DNA of 19,942 nt. Source: CAZSPL01 sp964608735. GTDB lineage: Bacteria > JAJVIF01 > JAPKYR01 > CAZSPL01. Below the pieces are notes generated by a model. The model did no database searches. It saw only the letters and a program-made list of their open reading frames with translations, and had not been told where the DNA came from. This document shows, one piece after another, positions 1 to 7,160 of the stretch (position 1 is its first letter; every line of letters starts with the position of its first letter). The DNA lies in NCBI GenBank assembly GCA_964608735.1, contig CAZSPL010000047.1, positions 1 to 19,942 on the forward strand. Direction: 5' to 3'. The translations under genes were made by a program, and so were the position numbers.

Positions 1-1735
1 CGATTGAGTCATCGATTGTCACCCCGAGCGGCTTTGCCCAGTCCGCCGACAGCGACGGCGTACAAATCCATTTCTGCGTGCCGTCGGGATTCACCGCATG
101 CACCACGCCGCCGTTCTGCACGGTGCCGAAATAAATGGTCCCATCGAATCCCTCGATTGCAAGAAGGGGATTGGAGCCGGGACCGTCGTATGTCCATTCC
201 AGGTTATTCGTCTGCGGGCCATTGACATTCGTACGTCCCCCGTGCAACTTGTCGTGCATGAACTGGTTCCAGTATGTCGGCACGAATACGGATATCGTGA
301 ATTCGTTATCGGAGATATCGAATGTCGCCGGGTTCGAAACCGCGCTTATTCTTACGCGCACTGTGTCGGACGGGTCATCGGGGACCTGCCATAAATAAGC
401 CCCGTCGTTTTCGGTCGAATCGATTATCTCGTGTATGTCCGATGTAAAGCCGTCCTTGGAATACTCAATCTTCACGAAGCCAATCTCGCCGGTTGTTTCC
501 CACGTGATATTATGATTCGAGCCGATTCCCCACACCTCGCCGCCGTTGGGAACGAGGACCGTTATGGTCGGGCCTTCGCCGGATACCGCGGCTGTATACA
601 AGAAATATGCCGATATCATCTCGCCGGTAAGAAGTCCCTGGTAATCCGCGACCTCGCTCTCGACGGTTATTATCAAGTCGATCGAGCCGGCGGGCGGCGA
701 CGCGCTTGTAATATCGACCTGATAGGTGGAATATCCCTCGCCTCCGCCGATGGGTGAAATCGATGATGCCATCGGAGCGTAGCCGGGCGATTCTACCTTT
801 ACAGTATTCAAACCGGCATTGAACCAGTCGTACACATCTATCGCGAGCGATATCCCGCCGCCGGAGCCGTAGCCATCGTTCCACAGCGTGTTTTCAAGCT
901 CTGATACCGCAATCCTGTATGCTTCCGGGCGGTTGGCTTCCTCGCCGAAATCTTCGGGGGCCTGCCACGGTGGGCTTCCCGTGGGAAACTGCCAGCTTGC
1001 ATCGACGGCGTAGTTGAAGACCAGCCCGTCATCGCCAAGCTCGATCGTATAGTGCCTGACATTCTTCTGCCCCGCGCTGAACAGGCCGCGTCTTTCGAGG
1101 GTGACGTCGGCCATCGTGTCGCTGATATCGTCGAGGTCGTCGCAGAAATATTTATATCCATTCAGCGTGCTGTTGAAATCGGCTGTTCCATCGGGCGTAC
1201 CGAGTAATCCGTCGGTGTAACCGAATATCGTACCGTTGTTCACGGGGAATTCCGCCGGGTTCCACTACCGGGTGAAGCCGTCGGGATTCAGCAGACGCGT
1301 GTCACCCTCGCCGGCCATACGCAACGCCGGGTCATCGAATCCCGTGATGGAGCCGTTTGAGATGAATATCCCACACACATCGAAACCGGAGAATTCGGTA
1401 AGCCCGAGGAACGGGTGTCTCAGGCCGATATCGGCTTCTATGATATTCCCGTTGAATTCGAGGGAATCGAGGCTGAGGAACACGAGCACCGGGGGTTCGA
1501 GGAACGGGAGAGCGTTGAGGTGCAGATTGCTTGTGCGAAGCTGGACCGCATCGAGTGTCCGGGCGACGGGATCCGCGGTGAACTGCCACAGTCCCCATGT
1601 ATAATGATGCGATTCGATTGTGGATATTGCGCGCTCTTCAATCGGCGCGGTGGGCGCTGTCCCGCTCCCGGAACATCCCACCATTAGCAGTACGGCGGCA
1701 ATGATAATGGTTGTGATGGTCAGCCTGTTGAACAT
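1..1735 (-). pseudogene. Modular surface lipoprotein (shared N-terminal module + Ig-like + PQQ-type propeller), interrupted by in-frame TAG, 3' end outside window
   Basis: ATG at 1735 is preceded by GGGAGG at 1745-1750. The first 20 residues form a lipoprotein signal (hydrophobic run ending LLMVG, then Cys21-Ser). The shared module begins near residue 44 (WGLWQF, HLNALPFLEPP, LRHPFLGL, GFDVCG). Codon 157 (1265-1267) is TAG exactly where other copies have the first Trp of RWWNP; the next codon is Trp and the frame then stays open to the window edge. Beyond the stop the module continues (FSAGQKNVRHYTIEL, FNYAVDASWQF, GGGEGYSTYQVDI). It is followed near residues 388-475 by an Ig-like segment with PNGGEVWGIGS...ITW, the pattern of the Kre9/KNH-type family, and then by GGRTN-NGPQTN-LEW and YFGTV, typical of PQQ-like beta-propellers. 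It could be a recent pseudogene, a readthrough gene or a sequence error. The domains are firm; the functional state is not. Confidence 0.8.
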
Positions 1736-1766
1736 CGTGGCGAACCTCCCGTTCGTCTATTCTAAA

Positions 1767-1795
1767 TATTTAGAATACTATTTCGGGGGAAAAAA
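1767..1795 (-). promoter_or_regulatory. Probable promoter of the 1735 lipoprotein gene
   Basis: On the minus strand TTCTAAATA matches the -10 region of the related genes at 4636 and 12119. The -10 TAAATA is at 1767-1772, 32 bases before the ATG. The -35 position 17 bases upstream (1790-1795) is only a T-run contributed by the neighbouring repeat. The -10 lies inside a perfect 16-base palindrome at 1760-1775 (TTCTAAATATTTAGAA). Confidence 0.4.
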
Positions 1796-1916
1796 TAGGG
1801 ACAGTCACCTATTTCGCTCACGGCACTGCTGGTTATCGTGCATTTTTAAGCGAAATAGGTGACAGTCCCTATTTTTTCAACGAGCGAAATGGGTGTCTGT
1901 CCCTATTTTTCCCCCC
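1785..1916. repeat. REP-like array: inverted pair plus a third copy of a GGGACAG...CCTATTTCGCT unit
   Basis: The left arm at 1790-1818 and the right arm at 1849-1877 are 29 bases each and complementary at 28 of 29 positions, around a 30-base spacer, so they could form a long hairpin. A third, slightly diverged copy at 1883-1910 runs in the same direction as the right arm. Its C-run (1911-1916) mirrors the G-run at 1785-1789, so the outer ends are also inverted repeats. The last base overlaps the TAG stop of the gene ending at 1916. Units of this type (GGGACAG...CCTATTT) occur in many environmental genomes; I associate them with REP-associated tyrosine (Y1) transposases, but no transposase is present here. 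The hairpin could also end transcription of the gene at 1916-4636. Confidence 0.8.
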
Positions 1917-4636
1917 TAATCCTCCGGACCCAGGAGCCCCACGGTCTCACCCATCGCGAGGTTGCCATAGCAGCCCATGTCTTCGCCGTCCTCGCCGATA
2001 CCGATGCACGGCGAGCCGGTCTGCAGATGATAGTTATACGGTTCCGAGATATTGTTGACATACTCCGGGTCGACATACTTGCATCCGACGCCCTCGTGCG
2101 CGGGGTTGTACCATGGATACTCGGTCGAACCCCGGAGCACGTGCCAGATATCGGTGTAGTCGGTGTAGTTCATGTCGTCTATGCCCCAGATATACTGGCT
2201 CGCTTCGCCGGTGATGTTGGTGACGATGTTGCTGTGGATGTCGATATCGTAGCCGGGGGTGTCATAGTTCTGGTTCTTGATGCCGTAGGCATATGTCGAG
2301 GAGGTGTTCGGGCCGTTCGAAAGGTCGATGCCGTCGATGGTGTTGTTGTAGATGAAGCCGAGGCCGGTATTCGGGTCGCCGTCATCGAGGGGCCAGGTGT
2401 TGTCGATGCCGACGAAGGAAAGATAATCGCCGCTGCTCGCATCGGGACTCATGTGGTGTATCAGGCAGTTGTAGACCTTGAAGTTGCCGTAGTCGAACAC
2501 GATGTCCACGGGCTCGAGGTACAAGCTCTTTCCGGCCGGTACCGAGTCGGTCTGGAACTGGGTGAATTCGCAGTTCCTGATTGACAGGTTGCGGCTCCAT
2601 CCCGAATTTATTCCCCTCACCGAGACATAGGTGTCGGAATACGATGTCGCGGCGTTGATATCCTTGAACAGGCAGTTCTGGATTGTCGTGTCATACGACC
2701 AGTGGAACCCTATCGCCTCGGCATAGTTCCCGTCGGTATATGTCGAATCGCCCGTGAAGAAGCAGTCCTTTATAAGGATATTATGCGAATGGATTATATC
2801 CATAATCTGCCAGCCTTGTGTACCGCCGACGAAAATAATCTTGAATCCCTGCACCGTGACATCCCACGCGTGGAAGAACCCTATTGTTTCGCCGCTGCCG
2901 ACCACATCGTCCCCGCCGATTATCGGGCGTCCGCTCGGGCTGTACCAGTTATATGCCCTCACGGTGAGATAGCCGGTGTATGGATTCCAGTAAAGGGATT
3001 CGTGATATTGCCCCCGCCCGTAGTCGACGAGTATCACGTCGTAGTCGCCTGCGACATTCTTCGCCGCGTTTATCGTGTGATACGGATACTGCATCGTGCC
3101 GGTTTCCGGCAGCCCGTCAAAATCCTCGTGGTTCGATACATAGAGGTCGCCCTCGAGGTATTCCGTTACGAGGAACAGCGGCTCATCGCTCGCGCCCGTC
3201 TCGCCGCATGAATTGGTGACCACGACGTAGTAGTAGCCGGGCGTCGCGCCGGTAAGCTCGAATGTCGCGTCGAATGTTTCATTCCCGAGGTCGACATTGC
3301 CCACATTCGTGCCGGTAATATCGTATGTCCCGTCGATGTTTCCGGCCATGTCGAGATACGCATGTATGCCCGTGGTGCCCATGAGATCCGTGCATGTAAT
3401 GGTCGTATCGGCGGAGCCGTTGGCTATGTGCTGGTCTTCTTCTATCGCCGTCGGAAGCGGCACCGGGCATTCACCCGATGTGCTCACTGTAGTCGTATGC
3501 ACGAAGTAAGCGGTCGTGTTCACGCCGGGGATGAATCCCTCGAAGTCGGCGCTTTCACTTGCGATGCTGAGAAGTATATCCATGTCGCCCGCGGCTGACG
3601 GGGTCGCCGATGTGATATCAATCTCATACGTCGAATAACCATCGCCGCCGCCGGTCGGTGTGACGACATTCACGAGCGCGAAGTTGCTCGGTGATTCGAC
3701 GGTGACGGTATTCAGCCCGGCGTTCTGCCAGTCATAGATATCGACGCTCATGTGCAATTCGCCGCCCGATGTGACGCCGTCGTTGTAAAGCGTGTTGAAT
3801 GTTTCTTCGATATCAATCCTGTACGCCTCGGCGCGGTTCGCGTCGGGGCCGAAATCGTCCGGCGCGGTGTATGGAGGATCGCCCGACGGGAATTGCCACG
3901 ATGCATCCACCGCGTAGTTGAATACGAGCCCGCCGTTCATTTCAATCGTGTAATGCCTGACATTCTTCTGCCCCGCTGAGAACAGGCCGCGCTTTTCGAG
4001 AGTGATGTCGCTGAGCGGGTCGCTGGGGCCGAGGTCATCGCAGTAATATTTATAACCGTTCAGTGTCGAGTTGAAATTCCCCACCGAATCGGGCGTACCG
4101 AGCAGCCCGTCGTTGTAGCCGAAAATCGTCCCCGTGTTCACCGGGAACTCCACGGGATTCCACCATCGGGACCAGCCGTCGGGGTTCATCAGGCGCGTAT
4201 TCCCGGGGCCCGCCATCCGAAGCGATGAATCACCGAACCCGGTAACCGAACCGTCCGCGATAAATACCCCGCACACATCGAACCCGGTGAATTCATGCAG
4301 CCCGAGGAACGGGTGCCTCAATCCGATGTCGGCTTCGATGACATTCCCGTTGAACTGCAGGCTGTCGAGGGAGAGATTTACCAGCGCCGGGGGTTCGAGG
4401 AACGGCAGCGCGTTGAGGTGGAAATTCCCGGTGCGAAGCATGACCGCGTCGACGGTTTCCCCAACGGGGTCGATTGTCACCTGCCAGACGCCCATCGAGA
4501 AGTGGCTTGTGCTGATGGTAGTGGCCCTTTCGAGCGGGGCTTCGGCGGCCGGTGCAAGCGGCGTGCCGGAGGAGCATCCCATCATTAAAAATATTAGAGT
4601 GATGAAAATTGCCGGTATAAATCGATATGCGTGCAT
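1916..4636 (-). CDS. Modular surface lipoprotein with C-terminal parallel beta-helix
   Basis: 906 residues. ATG at 4636 is chosen because GGAGG sits 8 bases upstream and the protein then starts with a lipoprotein signal (ILFLMMG-like end, Cys21-Ser-Ser); the frame is open further upstream to 4984, but that part has no signal peptide and would cover the promoter. The shared family module spans about residues 45-385. A linker with a cysteine-rich Ig-like segment follows (about 389-490, ending YYYVVVTNSCGETG). From about residue 498 comes a repeat-rich region with SIRNCEFTQF, TIQNCLFKDI, IYNNTIDGI and IHSNIV, the turn pattern of a right-handed parallel beta-helix (pectate-lyase-like). Near the end SPCIGIG...DMGCYG resembles the choice-of-anchor Q motif. 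Likely cell-surface attached; the beta-helix could bind or cleave polysaccharide, but I see no catalytic set. Stop is TAG. Confidence 0.9.
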   Translation of the reverse strand: MHAYRFIPAIFITLIFLMMGCSSGTPLAPAAEAPLERATTISTSHFSMGVWQVTIDPVGETVDAVMLRTGNFHLNALPFLEPPALVNLSLDSLQFNGNVIEADIGLRHPFLGLHEFTGFDVCGVFIADGSVTGFGDSSLRMAGPGNTRLMNPDGWSRWWNPVEFPVNTGTIFGYNDGLLGTPDSVGNFNSTLNGYKYYCDDLGPSDPLSDITLEKRGLFSAGQKNVRHYTIEMNGGLVFNYAVDASWQFPSGDPPYTAPDDFGPDANRAEAYRIDIEETFNTLYNDGVTSGGELHMSVDIYDWQNAGLNTVTVESPSNFALVNVVTPTGGGDGYSTYEIDITSATPSAAGDMDILLSIASESADFEGFIPGVNTTAYFVHTTTVSTSGECPVPLPTAIEEDQHIANGSADTTITCTDLMGTTGIHAYLDMAGNIDGTYDITGTNVGNVDLGNETFDATFELTGATPGYYYVVVTNSCGETGASDEPLFLVTEYLEGDLYVSNHEDFDGLPETGTMQYPYHTINAAKNVAGDYDVILVDYGRGQYHESLYWNPYTGYLTVRAYNWYSPSGRPIIGGDDVVGSGETIGFFHAWDVTVQGFKIIFVGGTQGWQIMDIIHSHNILIKDCFFTGDSTYTDGNYAEAIGFHWSYDTTIQNCLFKDINAATSYSDTYVSVRGINSGWSRNLSIRNCEFTQFQTDSVPAGKSLYLEPVDIVFDYGNFKVYNCLIHHMSPDASSGDYLSFVGIDNTWPLDDGDPNTGLGFIYNNTIDGIDLSNGPNTSSTYAYGIKNQNYDTPGYDIDIHSNIVTNITGEASQYIWGIDDMNYTDYTDIWHVLRGSTEYPWYNPAHEGVGCKYVDPEYVNNISEPYNYHLQTGSPCIGIGEDGEDMGCYGNLAMGETVGLLGPED

Positions 4637-4661
4637 TTTACGCCTCCATCTGCTATCCAGA

Positions 4662-4690
4662 TATTTAGAAACCTTACGCGCCGGTTTTGA
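4662..4690 (-). promoter_or_regulatory. Promoter of the beta-helix lipoprotein gene
   Basis: Minus strand: TCAAAA (4685-4690), 17-base spacer, TAAATA (4662-4667), 25 bases before the ATG at 4636. The same two hexamers with the same 17-base spacing occur upstream of the family gene starting at 12119, and the two promoter stretches agree at about two thirds of 41 positions. This supports a duplicated, functional promoter. Confidence 0.6.
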
Positions 4691-4856
4691 TATAATGACC
4701 GGGATATTGCATCTTGCTCGATGGTCGATTATTTTTTTAACGGTTTCCCATGCAGCCATGACCTTCATGGTCGATGTAGACATAGATGGTTTCATAAACT
4801 TGTATCCGAGAGATTTTATCCCAAGCATTAATAAACAGCCAGTCAGGAGGCAATCG

Positions 4857-6527
4857 ATGCGAAGACTAATTTTTGTACTGTTTCTTATTCTGCTGCTGAC
4901 CGCCGTCGGCGGGGTCGGCCAGGCGGAAATGATCAAGAACATCCCCAAGGAAAAAGTCTTGGTCAGGCCCGAGCTGATAGACATCAGGGGACGGGCATTC
5001 GCCCGTTATCTGCCGGACCTTGTTATCGATGTGTCCGGTCCGGTGAATGTCGCCGCCGGTGACGACATCAGCATCGCGGTTACGGTAGGGAATGAAGGCA
5101 CGGCGCCCGCTCCGGGGTCGGCCGACAATGATTACTGGAAATCCTACTACGTGGACATCATCCTCTCACAGGATGCGAGCTTCCCTGTCGCGCCCGCGGT
5201 ACAGCCGGTCTATGCCGGCGCGACTATCGAGGATTTCGTTGAAGACATGCTCATGGCAGGCGGGCGGATAAGCAACACGGTAACGCTGGCCAAGAATACT
5301 CAGCACGTCTACAACCTGAGCGTTCACATCCCGAAGGAAATCTCCCCGGGCGAATACTACCTTGCCGTGGTAGCCGACCCGTACACGAGAGTCCTGGAGC
5401 TCCGGGAAGGGAACAACACCGGAAGCTATCTGCTCAACATCTACCCGCCGCGCCCGCCGGGTGCAACCGCCCCGTCGGGGGTTAATTTCTGGGTTATGCC
5501 CTACGCTGTAGGGGATACCACCATCAACCTCATCAAGCCCAACGGCCTTATCGATTACCGCGACGGCATCAGCGGCGAGATGATGAATAACGCGCCGTTC
5601 GGTGGCAGGCTCGGGTTCAGGCTCGGCTTCGAACAGCACATCCCTATGCCACAGATCGCATATTACAGGTTCCTTTATAAAAAGGACGGCACCTCTCTGT
5701 GGAAGGAATTCACCGAGGCGGTCGGCGTGCATTATGTCCGCGAGATGGGCGGCGTCGTCAGCTTCCCCGTCCTGCAGCTTGGCCCGGAACCGGTCAACAG
5801 CATGAACCTCTACCATTTCAGGCCGCATGACCCGCCCGATGAAACACCGGCGGTGACATACTGGCCCACGACGGACTGGTTCGGCGACATCTATGCCGGG
5901 TTCCTGAAAACACAGGACCTCGAGGACGGCAAGTACACCATCAAGGTCGAGATATTCAACAATGCGGGCGTGCAGGTCATGCCGACCGGGTTGAATAATT
6001 TCATCGTGCCGAACGGAGTCGGCCCGGGCGGCACAATCAATACGCGCGTAGCCAATGCGTCCACCGAGATCGACGCCGGCGGATTCATCTTCCCGCTCAC
6101 GATCAACAACACTCCGTGCAGCGGCTACATCGATGCCCCCGCCATCGGCTCGGTAACGGCGTCCGATGATTGCGGCTTCCTTCTCTACGACAGCACGGCC
6201 TCGTCCTGCGCGATATCATTCGACGCCATTCATCCGAGCAGCTACGCCATCTTCAATTTCCGCATCTATCGCGGGATCAACCTGCCGGTGAATATCTGGG
6301 GCGAAGTTGCCGCCACATCGGTGACTCCGTTCAGCGGAGACGGCGCCGGCGCGTTCTGGAACAGCTACACCGTTGCGAACCTGCTCTCCCCGGCCTGCCC
6401 GACATACGCGGCGTTCTCCGAGAACCTGCATGTCTATGCCAAGGCCACGACAGGATGGCGGCAGAGGATCAATCAATACGACTATCACATGGTGCGGGCA
6501 TTCGCCCTCGCCCCGGGAGTCTATTGA
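4857..6527 (+). CDS. Secreted CARDB-domain protein
   Basis: 556 residues. ATG at 4857 follows AGGAGG with a 6-base gap; the frame is open further upstream but only this start gives a Sec signal peptide (hydrophobic residues 4-19, cleavage near GQA/E). Residues about 52-200 match the CARDB adhesion fold: PDLVIDVSGPVNVAAGDDIS, VTVGNEGTA, then SPGEYYLAVVADP and ELREGNNT. The remaining 350 residues look beta-rich and all extracellular, with four scattered cysteines near 420-450, and I do not recognise them. The gene is divergent from the beta-helix lipoprotein; the 220-base gap holds a 15-base dyad (4756-4770, CCATGA/TCATGG) that could be an operator. C-ending codons (ATC, AAC, TAC, GAC) are favoured more than in the neighbours, which may mean higher expression. 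A strong terminator follows. Confidence 0.88.
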   Translation: MRRLIFVLFLILLLTAVGGVGQAEMIKNIPKEKVLVRPELIDIRGRAFARYLPDLVIDVSGPVNVAAGDDISIAVTVGNEGTAPAPGSADNDYWKSYYVDIILSQDASFPVAPAVQPVYAGATIEDFVEDMLMAGGRISNTVTLAKNTQHVYNLSVHIPKEISPGEYYLAVVADPYTRVLELREGNNTGSYLLNIYPPRPPGATAPSGVNFWVMPYAVGDTTINLIKPNGLIDYRDGISGEMMNNAPFGGRLGFRLGFEQHIPMPQIAYYRFLYKKDGTSLWKEFTEAVGVHYVREMGGVVSFPVLQLGPEPVNSMNLYHFRPHDPPDETPAVTYWPTTDWFGDIYAGFLKTQDLEDGKYTIKVEIFNNAGVQVMPTGLNNFIVPNGVGPGGTINTRVANASTEIDAGGFIFPLTINNTPCSGYIDAPAIGSVTASDDCGFLLYDSTASSCAISFDAIHPSSYAIFNFRIYRGINLPVNIWGEVAATSVTPFSGDGAGAFWNSYTVANLLSPACPTYAAFSENLHVYAKATTGWRQRINQYDYHMVRAFALAPGVY

Positions 6528-6604
6528 TCAGAGCGGAAATCTGTCGATCATCGAATAATCGACTGACATCCGTTACTTAATACTTGACCACACGTTTTTC
6601 TGGG

Positions 6605-6641
6605 AAGCACCCCCCGCGAAGTATCAAGGGGGGTGTTTTTT
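6605..6641 (+). terminator. Rho-independent terminator of the CARDB gene
   Basis: Perfect 8-bp stem CACCCCCC (6608-6615) / GGGGGGTG (6628-6635), 12-base loop, then six T. It acts on the plus strand only; the other strand lacks a T-run after the stem. Confidence 0.9.
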
Positions 6642-6660
6642 ATATTTTTGCGCCTGGGAT

Positions 6661-6707
6661 CGCGGGCTGCCAGCCGCAGTCCCCTGCGGACGAGACGTCC
6701 GCGCTCC
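6661..6707. repeat. GC-rich palindromic intergenic repeat, copy 1
   Basis: Three short dyads in a row: GGCTG/CAGCC (6665-6675), GCAG/CTGC (6676-6687) and GCGGAC/GTCCGC (6686-6702), ending CGCGCTCC. The last dyad and its tail match, in form and partly in sequence, the repeat at 12211-12234 on the opposite strand. It lies between a terminator and the 3' end of the HEAT-repeat gene. Confidence 0.55.
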
Positions 6708-6745
6708 AATATGATTCAGTTGTGGTTGATTATTCCGGTTCTCTT

Positions 6746-7144
6746 TCAATGTATCGATTTCAACATATCGAGAACCTGGGCCGCGATGCCCCTGACTTCG
6801 TCATTCTCATCATTCGTGGCGAGGCTTTCGATCTTCTCGATATAAGGCTCGGCATCCTGTTTAATACCTTCCCGGATTGCGCACAAGGTGCCCCATCTAA
6901 CCTTGAAGCTTGGATCATCCAGTCCCTCTGGCACTTTCTTTAAAATCCCCTCCTCGCCCTTATACAAGTATCCAATACTTATCCATGCCGCGGCTCTCTT
7001 ATTTGGATCGGGGCTGTCAATATCATTCATGGAGATGCTTAAACTGGCTTCGTCGGCTGCCTCACGCTTCGGCGAGCAGGCAGTTATGAACTGAACGGAT
7101 ATCATAATTGCGACTGATATATAAATAACTTGCCGGTATATCAA
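6746..7144 (-). CDS. HEAT-repeat lipoprotein
   Basis: 132 residues. The start is TTG at 7144: GGGAGG at 7150-7155 is 5 bases upstream, whereas the next in-frame Met would cut into the signal peptide. Lipoprotein signal ends FITA, then Cys23-Ser-Pro. The rest is helical with two to three HEAT-like repeats: DPNKRAAAWISIGYL, DPSFKVRWGTLCAIREG and DENDEVRGIAAQVLDML, a helix-turn-helix pattern with Asp/Arg at the turns. HEAT repeats usually serve as protein-binding scaffolds; the partner here is unknown. Only 16 bases separate it from the stop of the upstream gene at 7161, so the two are probably one operon. Ends with TGA. Confidence 0.85.
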   Translation of the reverse strand: MIYRQVIYISVAIMISVQFITACSPKREAADEASLSISMNDIDSPDPNKRAAAWISIGYLYKGEEGILKKVPEGLDDPSFKVRWGTLCAIREGIKQDAEPYIEKIESLATNDENDEVRGIAAQVLDMLKSIH

Positions 7145-7160
7145 GTTGTCCTCCCGTTGA

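Noticed and set aside
1785..1916. CRISPR array
   Set aside because: Only three units, two of them inverted, with unequal spacers (30 and 5 bases); this is a REP-like palindrome array.
4134..4856. Upstream extension of the CARDB protein to 4134
   Set aside because: It runs antisense through the beta-helix lipoprotein gene; the ATG at 4857 with AGGAGG and a signal peptide is the clear start.
4637..4984. N-terminal extension of the beta-helix lipoprotein to 4984
   Set aside because: It would cover the promoter and overlap the divergent CARDB gene; the ATG at 4636 has a ribosome site and starts a proper lipoprotein signal.
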